This document shows positions 1 through 11,089 of a DNA stretch of 64,000 nucleotides, one piece after another. Source of the DNA: Pseudomonas sp. (GTDB taxonomy: Bacteria > Pseudomonadota > Gammaproteobacteria > Pseudomonadales > Pseudomonadaceae); assembly GCA_007713455.1 (NCBI GenBank), contig VMRT01000011.1:81814-145813 (forward strand), written 5' to 3'. The notes beneath the pieces were generated by a model. It had not been told where the DNA came from. It ran no database searches and saw only the letters and a program-made list of their open reading frames with translations. The position numbers were made by a program, and so were the translations under genes. How positions within the stretch are numbered: the stretch's first letter is position 1; every line of letters starts with the position of its first letter.

Positions 1-603
1 TATCTCACCGCCTCGCGGATGGTGCCCTACAAGAAGATGCCGATGATCATCGAGGCATTCGCGGCCATGCCGGACAAACGCCTGATCGTCATCGGCACCG
101 GCCCGGAAATGGAAAAGGCCCGTGAAGCGGCCGGGCCCAACGTCACCCTACTCGGCTACCAGAGTTTCGAAGTGCTGCTGCAACACATGCAGCGCGCCAA
201 GGCGTTCGTCTTCGCCGCCGAAGAAGATTTCGGCATCGCGCCGATCGAGGCGCAGGCCTGTGGCACGCCGGTGGTCGCCTACGGGCGCGGCGGCGTACTG
301 GAAACCGTGCGCGGGCTCGAACATGCCGAACCCACGGGCGTGTTCTACCCGGAGCAGACCACCGCCTCGCTCATCGCCGCCATCGGCGAGTTCGAGGCCC
401 AGTGCTCACGCATCACCCCGGAAAACTGCCGACGCAATGCCGAGCGCTTCTCCAGCGAACGCTTCCAGCAGGAAATCCGCGCCTTCGTCGACGCGCGTCT
501 GCGCGAAGCCAGGGCCTTCGACCTTCAGCAGAGCTCCGCGCCCTTGCCGGCCCCCAGCACGCCGCTCTACCCGGCAGCCGTGGTCCCGATCAAGCACGCC
601 TGA
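1..603 (+). CDS. Glycosyltransferase family 4, C-terminal part (5' end outside window)
   Basis: The reading frame is open from the first base (Y-L-T-A-S-R before the first Met at 19), so this is the C-terminal half of a longer protein. It carries the GT-B donor-binding half: a V-I-G-T-G-P strand near residue 33 and the retaining-enzyme E-x7-E motif in EDFGIAPIE, followed by ACGTPVVAYGRGG. This is the nucleotide-sugar binding site of GT4 enzymes such as mannosyl- or rhamnosyltransferases. It probably adds a sugar to a lipid-linked surface polysaccharide on the cytoplasmic side. The genes that follow (GT2 transferase, acyltransferase 3) fit an O-antigen or exopolysaccharide cluster. The sugar specificity cannot be read from the sequence. 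Confidence 0.85.
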   Translation, partial: YLTASRMVPYKKMPMIIEAFAAMPDKRLIVIGTGPEMEKAREAAGPNVTLLGYQSFEVLLQHMQRAKAFVFAAEEDFGIAPIEAQACGTPVVAYGRGGVLETVRGLEHAEPTGVFYPEQTTASLIAAIGEFEAQCSRITPENCRRNAERFSSERFQQEIRAFVDARLREARAFDLQQSSAPLPAPSTPLYPAAVVPIKHA

Positions 604-646
604 GCGTAGTCCCCCATCAACCCCATTCACTTACGAGGTTTCAAGG

Positions 647-976
647 ATGAACACAGTAAAGAAGTGGATGAGAGTGACCCGAGCGCTCGGGTTCGCTCTC
701 GTTGTAGTGATCGAGCCAGCCAGCGCTGCGGTGAACGCCGACACGCTGATCACCGAACCGACCAACCCGCCAGGCCAGTTGCCGGCCTGCAGCAGCGCCG
801 GCAGTGCGAGCGTCATCGCCTACAGCGACTCGTCAATCGACGCCACGCCACGCTGTGGCTCCAATGGCGGCAGGCAGCAGGAAAGCCCATCCGGTCATCA
901 ACCGTATCGATTCGCGGAACCGGCGTCCGGTTCGTTCTGGAGTCCGCCGGCAGACAGCAGGCGCTATTCATTCTGA
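647..976 (+). CDS. Small secreted protein of unknown function, probably frameshifted
   Basis: The ATG at 647 has an AAGG ribosome site just upstream. It opens a frame of 109 residues with a plausible Sec signal peptide (basic start, hydrophobic ALGFALVVVIEP, cleavage after ASA). I do not recognise the mature part. After about position 870 this frame reads as Pro/Ser/Arg-rich, shadow-like sequence. The +2 frame instead reads protein-like to a TGA at 1018-1020, which overlaps the next ATG at 1017 as ATGA. The real product therefore probably runs 647-1020 with a frameshift between about 860 and 890, either a true mutation or a sequence error. It lies between two glycosyltransferase genes and may be a minor part of the polysaccharide operon. 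Confidence 0.45.
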   Translation: MNTVKKWMRVTRALGFALVVVIEPASAAVNADTLITEPTNPPGQLPACSSAGSASVIAYSDSSIDATPRCGSNGGRQQESPSGHQPYRFAEPASGSFWSPPADSRRYSF

Positions 977-1016
977 TCCGGGCCGTTACCGCACCGGGTT
1001 ATGCAGGAGCACAGGC

Positions 1017-1229
1017 ATGAGCACAGAAGAAACATCCAGAACGTCGCTGATTCTGGCCGATGGCTATTCCTACACCGAACTCATTCCCGCACCCGGCGCG
1101 CCTGACGGACCGTCGGGCAATGGATTCATCCGCATCTTCCATGCCTTCTTCAGCCCCAACGAAGAAGGCACGACAGCCGATGTGCAGCAGCCCGACTGCC
1201 TGCCATTGGCCACGCCTGAACAGAGCTGA
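1017..1229 (+). CDS. Small hypothetical protein in polysaccharide cluster
   Basis: This is a 70-residue frame from ATG 1017, with AGGAG about 8 bases upstream and start-stop coupling (ATGA) to the preceding frame. It ends at 1229, 11 bases before the GTG of the next glycosyltransferase gene, so it is placed as an operon member. There is no signal peptide or membrane segment; the composition is acidic and Pro/Ser/Thr-rich (for example LILADGYSYTELIPAPGAP). The spacing and coupling are what support it as a gene. No family was recognised. Confidence 0.45.
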   Translation: MSTEETSRTSLILADGYSYTELIPAPGAPDGPSGNGFIRIFHAFFSPNEEGTTADVQQPDCLPLATPEQS

Positions 1230-1240
1230 GGAGATATTCC

Positions 1241-2314
1241 GTGCAGAACACCGCGCGCGTCGAACCCTGCAAGCAGAGTGCACAGGCAGCCGCCACCAGC
1301 GCCGGCGAGATGCCGGTGCGACGGCAAACCACCATCGTCACGGTGACCTACGGCGACCGCCTGGTTTACCTGCGCCGACTGATCGAGCAGGCCTTCGCCT
1401 TCGAACAGATCACCCGCGTACTGGTGGTCAGCAATGCCTCGACCGCACCACTCGAACAACTGACCAGCCGCTGGCCCGGTCAGGTGCGCATCATTCCGCT
1501 GGCGCACAACACCGGCTCGGCTAACGGCTATGCGGTGGGGCTGGAAGCGGCGCTAGCCGAAGGTGCGCAGTACATCTGGATGATGGATGACGACAACGCC
1601 CCCACCGCGTCCGCGGTGCGGCTGCTACATGAAGAACTGGCGCGAATGGCTGACGAGGTAGGGCTGCATCGTGCCGCCGTGCTGGGCTTTCGCCCCAGTC
1701 AGCAGGAAGACATCGCCCGTGGCGTACCGAGCCGTTTCGCCATCCAGCCGCGTTCCAGCTACTTCGGCTTTCACGTCGCGCAGCTGCCGTACAAGGTCTG
1801 GCGCCGCCTTCCTTGGGGCCGGCCAAAAGGCACGCCGCTGCGGGCCATCGACCTGCCCTTCGCCCCCTATGGCGGCATGCTCGCCCATCGCAGCCTGTAC
1901 CAGGCGATCGGGGTGCCGTTGCGCGAGCTGGTGCTCTACGCCGACGATACTGAGTACACCCGTCGCATCACCGCCAAAGGCGGCCGTCTGCGCCTGGTGA
2001 CCGATGCGCTGATCGACGAGCTGGAGCTGTCCTGGAACATCAAGGCGCACACCCGCAACATCTACGAAGCCTTCCTGCTCGGTGATTCCGATTTCCGCGC
2101 CTACTACACCGCCCGCAACCAGGCCTGGTTCGACACCTACGTCTGGGCCGCCTCACCCTGGCTGTATCGGCTGAACCGGAGCATTTTCCTCGGCCTGCTG
2201 CGGCACGTGGCCCGGCGGCAGCAGGTTCCGGAACGGCTGCAACTGATCGAGCAGGCCATCCGTGACGGCGAGAACCGTTCGCTGGGGATGCATCAGACCT
2301 TTCCGTTGCGCTGA
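1241..2314 (+). CDS. Glycosyltransferase family 2, GlfT2-like
   Basis: The product is a 357-residue inverting GT-A glycosyltransferase. The start is GTG 1241 behind GAGGAG. The nucleotide-binding strand is TIVTVTYGDR (31-40), the metal-binding acidic cluster is DDDN (116-119), and ADDTEY (234-239) lies where the catalytic acidic residue of this family is expected. The N-x-G-x-A-N-G-Y segment near 90-97 and the general layout recall galactofuranosyl- and rhamnosyltransferases. It has no strong transmembrane segment, so it is probably peripheral at the inner membrane. The spacing of 11 bases after the small frame and 21 bases before the acyltransferase gene suggests one operon making a surface glycan. 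The donor sugar is unknown. Confidence 0.85.
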   Translation: MQNTARVEPCKQSAQAAATSAGEMPVRRQTTIVTVTYGDRLVYLRRLIEQAFAFEQITRVLVVSNASTAPLEQLTSRWPGQVRIIPLAHNTGSANGYAVGLEAALAEGAQYIWMMDDDNAPTASAVRLLHEELARMADEVGLHRAAVLGFRPSQQEDIARGVPSRFAIQPRSSYFGFHVAQLPYKVWRRLPWGRPKGTPLRAIDLPFAPYGGMLAHRSLYQAIGVPLRELVLYADDTEYTRRITAKGGRLRLVTDALIDELELSWNIKAHTRNIYEAFLLGDSDFRAYYTARNQAWFDTYVWAASPWLYRLNRSIFLGLLRHVARRQQVPERLQLIEQAIRDGENRSLGMHQTFPLR

Positions 2315-2335
2315 ACCCATTCCAAGGAGGAGCCG

Positions 2336-3406
2336 ATGCACGCGCCAACCACCGCGCCAAGAGATAACAACTTCGATTTCCTGCGCTTCTTTGCCGCCTC
2401 GATGGTCGTGTTCGGCCATAGCTACGGCCTATCCGGTCAGGCGGACCGGGAACCTCTGCGCCTGTTCAGCGGCAGCTACGACTCGGCGGATATCGCCGTA
2501 CACGTGTTCTTCGTGATGAGCGGTTTCCTCATTGCGGCGTCCTGGCTGAACAGCCGCAGCGTGCTGGATTTTGCCGCCAAGCGAGCCCTGCGCATCATGC
2601 CGGCACTGATCGTCTCGGTGCTGTTCGTGGTCCTGCTGATCGGCCCGCTGGCCACCGAGCTGCCGCTTGGCGATTACTTCACCGCCCCCGGCACGCTCGC
2701 CTATCTGGCCAATGCCGCGCTGATCACCGAGTTCCGCCTGCCCGGCGTATTCGAGGCCAACCCGTTTCCCCACAGCGTCAACGGTTCGCTCTGGACACTG
2801 CCTTACGAAGTGCTGATGTACGCCACCGTGCTGACGCTCGGAGTCGTCAAGGTATTCGGCCGCAGCAGCGCGCTGATCGGCCTGATTCTGATGGTGGGTG
2901 TGCATTTCCACCTGATGCCGATCTACGAGATGCAGAGCGATCTGCTGCGCAAGGCCACTCGCCTGGGGATGTTCTTCTATGCCGGCGTGCTGCTCTATCT
3001 GTACCGGCACCTCGTTCGCTGGAACTGGAAAATCGCTGCGCTGCTGGTTGCGGCCAACCTGGTGAGTGCCCGCAGCGACCACTGGGAGCTAGTGCACGTG
3101 CTGACCCTGCCCTACCTGACGCTCTACCTCGCCCAACTGCGCATTCCGAGGTTGTCCGGCTTCGGCAAGGCCGGCGACTTCTCCTACGGCCTGTACATCT
3201 TCAGCTTCCCGGTCCAGCAGCTTCTGATGCACTGGACCGACGGCCAGTTGCCACTGATTCCCTTCATGCTCCTTGGCTTCGCTGCCAGCCTGGCGCTCGC
3301 GGTGCTGTCCTGGCACCTCGTCGAATCGCCAGCGCTTCGGCTCAAACGCTACCTGCCGCGCCAGAGCCCCTCAACGGCGCCGGTAGTTGCGACATCCAAT
3401 CGCTGA
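2336..3406 (+). CDS. Acyltransferase 3 family membrane protein (OafA/WecH type)
   Basis: This is a 356-residue polytopic protein with about ten hydrophobic segments. The N-terminus carries the family hallmark: FDFLRFFAASMVVFGHS, with the Arg-Phe-Phe-Ala motif and His28. The start ATG 2336 has a perfect AAGGAGG site. Members use acyl-CoA to O-acetylate or otherwise acylate sugars of O-antigen, Nod factor or exopolysaccharide at the inner membrane. It is the last gene of the glycan cluster in this window. It ends three bases from the convergent next gene with no terminator visible between them. Confidence 0.88.
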   Translation: MHAPTTAPRDNNFDFLRFFAASMVVFGHSYGLSGQADREPLRLFSGSYDSADIAVHVFFVMSGFLIAASWLNSRSVLDFAAKRALRIMPALIVSVLFVVLLIGPLATELPLGDYFTAPGTLAYLANAALITEFRLPGVFEANPFPHSVNGSLWTLPYEVLMYATVLTLGVVKVFGRSSALIGLILMVGVHFHLMPIYEMQSDLLRKATRLGMFFYAGVLLYLYRHLVRWNWKIAALLVAANLVSARSDHWELVHVLTLPYLTLYLAQLRIPRLSGFGKAGDFSYGLYIFSFPVQQLLMHWTDGQLPLIPFMLLGFAASLALAVLSWHLVESPALRLKRYLPRQSPSTAPVVATSNR

Positions 3407-3409
3407 TCG

Positions 3410-4066
3410 CTAGAAATCCTCTACGGGACTGGCGAGTGCGTCCTTGAGCTTTCTTGCCTCCAGTTTAGGAAACGAAAAACGGACGGCAAGTATCGAGTCA
3501 GCGCCGTCATCCATTATCACCAGCTCAGCGACACGCGTATTGTCCTTGGCGGCAGCTACTGCTGTCGTGACATTAGGATGCTTCTTGGCGCGATCCAGAC
3601 CTTCGATGAAGGTGTAGGTTAGGTTTCCTGCGTTAGCCGCCACGCTTTCGTAACTGGACAACTTTGCTGCGAAATCCTGCCGGCTGCTACGGCGGTCCAG
3701 ATCAAGAAGATCAAGCTGCGAACTGGCATCAGCCAGTGAGACAAGCGCAAAGGTCTTAGCCAGCGCAGCGACCGCCTGTACATAGGCCTGCTGCTCAAAA
3801 CCTGACAACAGACTGACCATATAAAGCTTGTCGCCGGAGAACAGTAAAGCGGCGGTAAAAGCGTGCCCCACGAATTTGACGTCATCTATGCACAGTGCGG
3901 TAGCGCCAATCTCTACAGAACAATCGTAATAGCCAGCCTGATTGCTGTATTTGCTGAACGGCGCGCCATACACATGCTCCTTGAACAGCGCATCATCGGC
4001 CAAAGCGCTCGTGCACAGCGCCATGGCAGCGGTCATCGCCAGGCCTTTCGATAGCAACGTTTTCAT
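3410..4066 (-). CDS. Secreted protein of unknown function
   Basis: The product is 218 residues from ATG 4066. I chose this over ATG 4075 and a longer frame because GGGGAA lies about 9 bases upstream and the protein then begins with a clean signal peptide (MKTLLSKGLAMTAAMALCTSALA, cut before DD). The mature part holds a Cys pair near its start (YYDCS and LCIDD) and otherwise alternates strands and Lys-rich helices. Codon use is less GC-biased than in the neighbours. It is probably periplasmic. I recognise no domain. It is convergent with the acyltransferase gene and divergent from rimO. Confidence 0.7.
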   Translation of the reverse strand: MKTLLSKGLAMTAAMALCTSALADDALFKEHVYGAPFSKYSNQAGYYDCSVEIGATALCIDDVKFVGHAFTAALLFSGDKLYMVSLLSGFEQQAYVQAVAALAKTFALVSLADASSQLDLLDLDRRSSRQDFAAKLSSYESVAANAGNLTYTFIEGLDRAKKHPNVTTAVAAAKDNTRVAELVIMDDGADSILAVRFSFPKLEARKLKDALASPVEDF

Positions 4067-4324
4067 GAAGTCCATTTCCCCGGTTGAATAAAGGCGGCGA
4101 TGATAGCCTTTTGATACCTCGCGTAACACGATTCGCAGTACGACCGCCGCTTGCGACCAATGGTTCGAGGTTTAGCCCAGCCAGACCGCCACGCTCCCGG
4201 CCAAGGCAATGGAACGGTGAACCGCTGAACGGTCGAGCGCTGCCGCTTTCAGTCTGGCTAAAAAATGCTCAGCTCTATATACTCGCGCGCTTTTTTCATG
4301 CGCGGTTTTCGAGGTTCAAAGTCG

Positions 4325-5647
4325 ATGAGCAAAACGCCAACAGTCGGATTCGTGAGCTTGGGTTGCCCCAAGGCAACGGTCGACTCTGAACGCATCCTCA
4401 CCCAGCTGCGCATGGAGGGCTACCAGATCGTGCCGTCCTACGAGGATGCCGATGTAGTGGTGGTCAACACCTGCGGTTTCATCGACAGCGCCAAGGCCGA
4501 ATCGCTGGACGCCATCGGCGAGGCGATCGCTGAGAACGGCAAGGTGATCGTCACCGGCTGCATGGGCGTGGACGAGAACAACATCCGCGGCGTACACCCC
4601 AGCGTGCTGGCCGTCACCGGGCCGCAGCAGTACGAGCAGGTGGTCAATGCGGTACACGAAGTGGTGCCGCCGAACATCGAGCACGACCCCTTCGTCGATC
4701 TGGTGCCGCCGCAGGGCATCAAACTCACCCCGCGCCACTACGCCTATCTGAAGATTTCCGAAGGCTGCAACCACACGTGCAGCTTCTGCATCATCCCGTC
4801 GATGCGCGGCAAGCTGGTCAGCCGTCCGGTGGGCGATGTGCTCAGCGAAGCCGAGCGCCTGGTCAAGGCCGGCGTGAAGGAAGTCCTGGTGATCAGCCAG
4901 GACACCAGCGCCTATGGCGTCGACCTCAAGTACAAGCTGGATTTCTGGAACGGCCAGCCGGTCAAGACGCGCATGCTCGAGCTGTGCGAGGAGCTGGGCA
5001 AGATGGGCGTCTGGGTGCGCCTGCACTACGTTTATCCGTACCCGAATGTCGACGACGTGATCCCGCTGATGGCCGCCGGCAAGATCCTGCCGTACCTGGA
5101 CATCCCCTTCCAGCACGCCAGCCCGAAGGTGCTCAAGGCCATGAAGCGCCCGGCCTTCGAAGACAAGACCCTCGCGCGCATCAAGAAGTGGCGCGAGATC
5201 TGCCCCGAGCTGACCATCCGCTCGACCTTCATCGTCGGCTTCCCCGGCGAGACCGAAGAAGATTTCCAGTACCTGCTCGACTGGCTGACCGAAGCGCAGC
5301 TCGACCGCGTTGGCTGCTTCCAGTATTCGCCGGTTGACGGCGCACCGGCCGAGGTCATGGGCCTGGAACCGGTACCGGACGAGATCAAGCAGGATCGCTG
5401 GGACCGCTTCATGGCGCATCAGCAGGCCATCAGCGCCGCGCGCCTGCAGCTGAAGGTCGGCAAGGAACTCGACGTGCTGATCGATGAAGTGGACGAGGAC
5501 GGCGCCATCGGCCGCTCCTGGGCCGACGCCCCGGAGATCGACGGCATGGTCTACATCGACAGCGAGAAACCGCTGCAGGCGGGCGACAAGGTCCGCGTGC
5601 GCGTCACCCACGCCGACGAGTACGACCTCTGGGCCGAAGTGATCTGA
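4325..5647 (+). CDS. rimO: Ribosomal protein uS12 methylthiotransferase RimO
   Basis: RimO is a radical-SAM enzyme that adds a methylthio group to the conserved Asp of ribosomal protein S12. The 440-residue product has the N-terminal UPF0004 domain with cluster cysteines C14, C50 and C79. The radical-SAM Cys-x3-Cys-x2-Cys motif is at C148, C152 and C155 ([10 protein letters not shown]), and a C-terminal TRAM domain follows. The start [16 protein letters not shown] at 4325 matches the usual family N-terminus; an upstream in-frame ATG at 4265 would add an atypical 20-residue extension. It appears to be a single-gene unit closed by the terminator just downstream. Confidence 0.97.
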   Translation: MSKTPTVGFVSLGCPKATVDSERILTQLRMEGYQIVPSYEDADVVVVNTCGFIDSAKAESLDAIGEAIAENGKVIVTGCMGVDENNIRGVHPSVLAVTGPQQYEQVVNAVHEVVPPNIEHDPFVDLVPPQGIKLTPRHYAYLKISEGCNHTCSFCIIPSMRGKLVSRPVGDVLSEAERLVKAGVKEVLVISQDTSAYGVDLKYKLDFWNGQPVKTRMLELCEELGKMGVWVRLHYVYPYPNVDDVIPLMAAGKILPYLDIPFQHASPKVLKAMKRPAFEDKTLARIKKWREICPELTIRSTFIVGFPGETEEDFQYLLDWLTEAQLDRVGCFQYSPVDGAPAEVMGLEPVPDEIKQDRWDRFMAHQQAISAARLQLKVGKELDVLIDEVDEDGAIGRSWADAPEIDGMVYIDSEKPLQAGDKVRVRVTHADEYDLWAEVI

Positions 5648-5662
5648 GCTGATCCGCCATAC

Positions 5663-5693
5663 GAAAACGCCCCGCAAATAGCGGGGCGTTTTC
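5663..5693. terminator. Strong bidirectional intrinsic terminator
   Basis: A perfect 13-bp stem (GAAAACGCCCCGC, five-base loop AAATA, GCGGGGCGTTTTC) sits 15 bases after rimO. The A-rich and T-rich arms make it work on both strands, so it can end both rimO and the convergent bet operon, although betA stops 77 bases away beyond a repeat. Confidence 0.9.
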
Positions 5694-5719
5694 ATTTCTG
5701 CACGACGAGTCCTCGGCAG

Positions 5720-5753
5720 CGTAGCGTGGAAAACGGCGAAGCCTTTTCCACCA
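5720..5753. repeat. Palindromic REP-like repeat, single unit
   Basis: CGTAGCGTGG is followed by a TGGAAAA...TTTTCCA palindrome around CGGCGAAGCC. It is one half of the composite repeats at 39481, 45821, 47682 and 48978, with one mismatch in the end sequence. It lies between the rimO terminator and betA. Confidence 0.75.
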
Positions 5754-5769
5754 CCTGACGGCGAACGCG

Positions 5770-7443
5770 TCAACGCTGCGGTGGTTGCCGCACCGGTGCG
5801 CCGTTGGCCACGTAGTAGCTCGCCGTGCTGCGCGGCAGCGGCTCGCGACCGCGAATCCGATCGGCGATCTTCTCGGCCAGCATGATGGTGGTGGCGTTGA
5901 GGTTGCCGGTGATGATCTGCGGCATGATCGAGGCATCCACCACGCGCAACCCGTCCAGGCCGTGCACGCGCCCCTGCCCGTCCACCACGGCCATATCGTC
6001 CGTGCCCATCTTGCAGGAGCACGACGGGTGATAGGCCGTCTCCGCGTGCTCGCGGACGAAGGCGTCCAGCTCGGCATCGCTCTGCGCTTCCACGCCCGGG
6101 TTCAGCTCGCGACCACGGTAGGGATCGAGCGCCGGCTGCGCGATGATCTCGCGGGTGAGGCGAATGGCATCACGGAACTCGCGCCAGTCCTGCTCGTGGG
6201 CCATGTAGTTGAACAGGATGCTGGGATCGACCCGTGGATCGGTGGAGCGAATCTCGATGCGCCCGCGACTGGGTGAACGCATCGAGCCGACGTGGGCCTG
6301 GAAGCTGTGGCCGTCATGGGCATTGCTGCCGTTGTAGCTGACCGCTACCGGCAGAAAGTGGAACTGGATATTCGGCCATTCGAACTCATCGCTGCTGCGG
6401 ATGAAGCCACCAGCCTCGAACTGGTTGCTGGCACCGATGCCGCTGCCGAGGAACAGCCATTCGGCGCCGATGGCCGGCTGGTTCCACCACTTGAGCGCCG
6501 GGTACAGCGACACTGGCTTCAGGCACTCGAACTGCAGGTACATCTCCAGATGATCCTGCAGGTTCTGGCCGACACCGGGCAGCTCCTTCACCAGCGTGAC
6601 GCCGAGCTTCTTCAGCAACGCGCCAGGGCCAACTCCCGAGCGCTGCAGGATTTGCGGCGAGGCGATGGCGCCGCCGCACAGCAGCACTTCACAGCGCGCA
6701 CGCGCCACCTGTGGCTGCTCGCGGCCGCGCAGGTAACGAACGCCGACGGCACGCTTGCCCTCGAACAGCACACGGTCGGTGACGGCATGGGTGTGGATGG
6801 TCAGGTTCGGCCGCTCCTTGGCCTGATCCAGATAACCGCGCGCCGTGCTGGCGCGCCGGCCCTGGGGCGTCACGGTGCGATCCATCGGGCCGAAGCCTTC
6901 CTGCTGGTAGCCGTTGAGGTCATCGGTACGCGGGAAGCCCGCCTGCACGCCCGCTTCCACCATGGCGTGGAACAGCTCGTTGTTGTCTGCCTTGGGTGTG
7001 GTCACGCTGACCGGGCCGTCGCCGCCGTGGTAGTCGTTGGGGCCGATGTCACGCGACTCGGCCTTGCGGAAGTACGGCAGGCAGTCGAGGTAGGTCCAGT
7101 CCTCCAGCCCCGGAGTCTTGGCCCAGTTGTCGTAGTCCAGGGCGTTGCCGCGGATGTAGCACATGCCATTGATCAGCGAAGAACCACCCAGGCCCTTGCC
7201 GCGACCGCAGTCCATGCGGCGGTTGTTCATGTGCGGCTCGGGGTCGGTCTTGTAGGCCCAGTTGTAGCGGGTGCCCTGCAGTGGATACGCCAGTGCTGCG
7301 GGCATCTGGGTGCGGAAGTCCAGCCGATAGTCCGGGCCGCCGGCTTCCAGCAGCAGCACGCTGACGTCGGCGTCCTCGGTCAGGCGCGCGGCGAGCACGT
7401 TACCCGCCGAGCCGGCGCCGATGATGATGTAGTCATATTCCAT
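5770..7443 (-). CDS. betA: Choline dehydrogenase BetA
   Basis: This is a membrane-associated FAD enzyme of the GMC oxidoreductase family (557 residues, normal length) that oxidises choline to betaine aldehyde. The FAD dinucleotide motif is [16 protein letters not shown] near the N-terminus. GMC signature 1 is [20 protein letters not shown] (about 79-98), signature 2 is [16 protein letters not shown], and the C-terminal catalytic region is HPSCSCKMG with [15 protein letters not shown]. It starts 14 bases after betB stops, so the two are co-transcribed. It is the last gene of the betT-betB-betA unit. Confidence 0.96.
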   Translation of the reverse strand: MEYDYIIIGAGSAGNVLAARLTEDADVSVLLLEAGGPDYRLDFRTQMPAALAYPLQGTRYNWAYKTDPEPHMNNRRMDCGRGKGLGGSSLINGMCYIRGNALDYDNWAKTPGLEDWTYLDCLPYFRKAESRDIGPNDYHGGDGPVSVTTPKADNNELFHAMVEAGVQAGFPRTDDLNGYQQEGFGPMDRTVTPQGRRASTARGYLDQAKERPNLTIHTHAVTDRVLFEGKRAVGVRYLRGREQPQVARARCEVLLCGGAIASPQILQRSGVGPGALLKKLGVTLVKELPGVGQNLQDHLEMYLQFECLKPVSLYPALKWWNQPAIGAEWLFLGSGIGASNQFEAGGFIRSSDEFEWPNIQFHFLPVAVSYNGSNAHDGHSFQAHVGSMRSPSRGRIEIRSTDPRVDPSILFNYMAHEQDWREFRDAIRLTREIIAQPALDPYRGRELNPGVEAQSDAELDAFVREHAETAYHPSCSCKMGTDDMAVVDGQGRVHGLDGLRVVDASIMPQIITGNLNATTIMLAEKIADRIRGREPLPRSTASYYVANGAPVRQPPQR

Positions 7444-7457
7444 GGTTCAAACCTCCC

Positions 7458-8930
<1,473 letters not shown>

Positions 8931-9022
8931 GATCTACCTCTTCGTACTGTTCGTGGCGGCAGCAGATCGACGCTGCCGCAACATGATTGGAACGCCTCGG
9001 GGATCGCCCGAGGCGTGCAGGG

Positions 9023-11089
9023 TCAGGGCGTCGGCGCCGCGCCCGGATTGGGCATGCCGCTTTCACCACCGCCGTTCTCGCGCTGCAGATGCAGGAAGTG
9101 CATGTGGTGCTCGTAGTGGTCGAGGATGTCCTCGATCAGCTGGCGCCGCGAGTAGCCCATCAGGTCGTAACCCAGGCTGCCCTGACGCAGATGCACCTCA
9201 AGCCGGTAGTAGTCGGCGTTGCCGCTCTGCGTGCGCAGGGCAAAGGACGGCATGGTGCCGCGCACCGGCCAGATCTGGTAGGTGAAGTCCTGCTCGCTGC
9301 CCAGATTGACGTGCAGCGCCAGGTGCTCGTTGCCCGGTTCGCCTTCAACGATCTCCACCGGCACGCCCTTCTCGCCCAGCGCCTTCTGGATCTCCTCCAT
9401 CGCCGGCTTGCACACGTCCTTCAGGTAGCGACGGATCTGCGAACGGCTGGGGAAGCTCATTGCCCGCGACAGCCGCTGACTCCAGTTCATCTGCGTGTGC
9501 TCCAGCGTAGCGCGCCCGGACAGGTAGCCGGACAGGCTCTTCTGGTAGCTGTCGGCCATGACGCCTTCGACGTGCAATGCCTTGAACAGCCCGTACATCA
9601 TGAACAGCAGCACGATGGAGAACGGCAGGCCCATGATCACCACCGTACCCTGCAGCGCGGTCAGGCCACCGGCGATCAGCAGCGCCAGGGTGAGCACACC
9701 AATGATTGCCGCCCAGAGGATGCGCATCCACACCGGCGCATCGCTGTTCACATCCTTGAGGATGGAGGTGAAGTTCGACAGCACCAGCGAGCCGGAGTCG
9801 CCTGAGGTAACGAAGAACACAATGGCGAGGATGGTCACCACGATGGTGGTGAGACCGGCCCAGGGCAGGCTCTGCAGGAACAGATAGATCGACGAGCCAG
9901 GGTTGCTCACCGCCTGCTGACCGAATTCGAGGGCACCGCCCATGACCATCTCGATGGCGCTGTTACCCATGATCGACATCCAGGCCATCATGAAGGCCAG
10001 CGGCAGCAGCAACGTGCCGATGACGAACTCGCGGATGGTGCGACCGCGGGAAATGCGCGCCAGAAACAGGCCCACGAACGGCCCCCAGGCGATCCACCAG
10101 GCCCAGAAGAACACTGTCCAGGCGTTCAGCCAGTCGGTCGGTCGGCGGTAGGCGTAGGTGTCCAGCGACAGGCTGATGAAGTTGGAGAAGTAGTCGCCTA
10201 CGTTCATCACCAGTGCGTTGAGCAGGAACACCGTGTCGCCGACCACCAGCACGAACAGCAGCAGCAGGACCGCCAGCAGCATGTTGAATTCGGAAAGCCG
10301 GCGAATCCCGCGCTCGACCCCGGTCGCCGCCGAGATCGCCGAGAACACCACGATCAGCACCACCAGCACCGCCTGGGTGAGCGTGCCTTCCGGTATGCCG
10401 AAGATGTAGTTGAGGCCGAAGTTGAGCTGGATGATGCCGATGCCGAGACTGGTAGCGATGCCGAACACCGTGCCCAGCACCGCGGCGGTATCGACGGTAT
10501 GCCCGATGGGGCCGTAGATGCGCTTGCCGAAGATCGGATACAGCGATGAGCGGATCGACAGCGGCAAGCCCTGGCGAAAGCTGAAATACGCCAGCGACAT
10601 GCCGACCAGGGTATAGACACCCCAACCGGAAAGACCCCAGTGCAGGAAGGTCAGCTCCATGGCGTGGCGCGCGGCCTGAGTGGTTCCGCCCTCGCCTACC
10701 GGCGGTTCGAGAAACTGGGTGATGGGTTCGGCGATGCAGAAGAACAGCAGGTCGATGCCGATCCCGGCGGAAAACAGCATCGCCGCCCAGGTGACCACGT
10801 TGAATTCGGGTTTGGAATGATCCGGCCCGAGGCGGATCTTGCCGTAGCGGCTGGTAGCCACGATCACCACGAAGAGCAGGTAGACCAGCACGGCGAGAAA
10901 GTAGAACCAGCCGAAGGTGTCGGATATCCAGCCAAGTACCGTGTTGATGACCGCTTGGGAGCGATCAGTGAAGAACATCGTCCATATGGCAAACGCCACG
11001 ATAGCGATTGCAGAACCGTAGAAAACTACGGGATTGATCCTGTCAGCCGGCGCTTCGGAATCATTGGGCGAGAGCTCAGCCTCGTTCAT
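9023..11089 (-). CDS. betT: Choline transporter BetT, BCCT family
   Basis: The product is a 688-residue betaine/carnitine/choline transporter with 12 predicted membrane spans between about 20 and 510. It has the Trp-rich BCCT signature (FFWAWWIAWGPFVGLFLARI) in span 8. A hydrophilic C-terminal tail of about 170 residues resembles the osmo-sensing tail of E. coli BetT. It imports choline (probably with protons or sodium) for the two enzymes encoded downstream on the same strand. It is probably the first gene of the bet operon, transcribed from the 420-base gap at 11090-11511. Confidence 0.92.
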   Translation of the reverse strand: MNEAELSPNDSEAPADRINPVVFYGSAIAIVAFAIWTMFFTDRSQAVINTVLGWISDTFGWFYFLAVLVYLLFVVIVATSRYGKIRLGPDHSKPEFNVVTWAAMLFSAGIGIDLLFFCIAEPITQFLEPPVGEGGTTQAARHAMELTFLHWGLSGWGVYTLVGMSLAYFSFRQGLPLSIRSSLYPIFGKRIYGPIGHTVDTAAVLGTVFGIATSLGIGIIQLNFGLNYIFGIPEGTLTQAVLVVLIVVFSAISAATGVERGIRRLSEFNMLLAVLLLLFVLVVGDTVFLLNALVMNVGDYFSNFISLSLDTYAYRRPTDWLNAWTVFFWAWWIAWGPFVGLFLARISRGRTIREFVIGTLLLPLAFMMAWMSIMGNSAIEMVMGGALEFGQQAVSNPGSSIYLFLQSLPWAGLTTIVVTILAIVFFVTSGDSGSLVLSNFTSILKDVNSDAPVWMRILWAAIIGVLTLALLIAGGLTALQGTVVIMGLPFSIVLLFMMYGLFKALHVEGVMADSYQKSLSGYLSGRATLEHTQMNWSQRLSRAMSFPSRSQIRRYLKDVCKPAMEEIQKALGEKGVPVEIVEGEPGNEHLALHVNLGSEQDFTYQIWPVRGTMPSFALRTQSGNADYYRLEVHLRQGSLGYDLMGYSRRQLIEDILDHYEHHMHFLHLQRENGGGESGMPNPGAAPTP

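Noticed and set aside
4316..6022. A 568-codon minus-strand frame across rimO and the bet terminator
   Set aside because: It runs through a perfect terminator hairpin and against rimO, and it reads as low-complexity.
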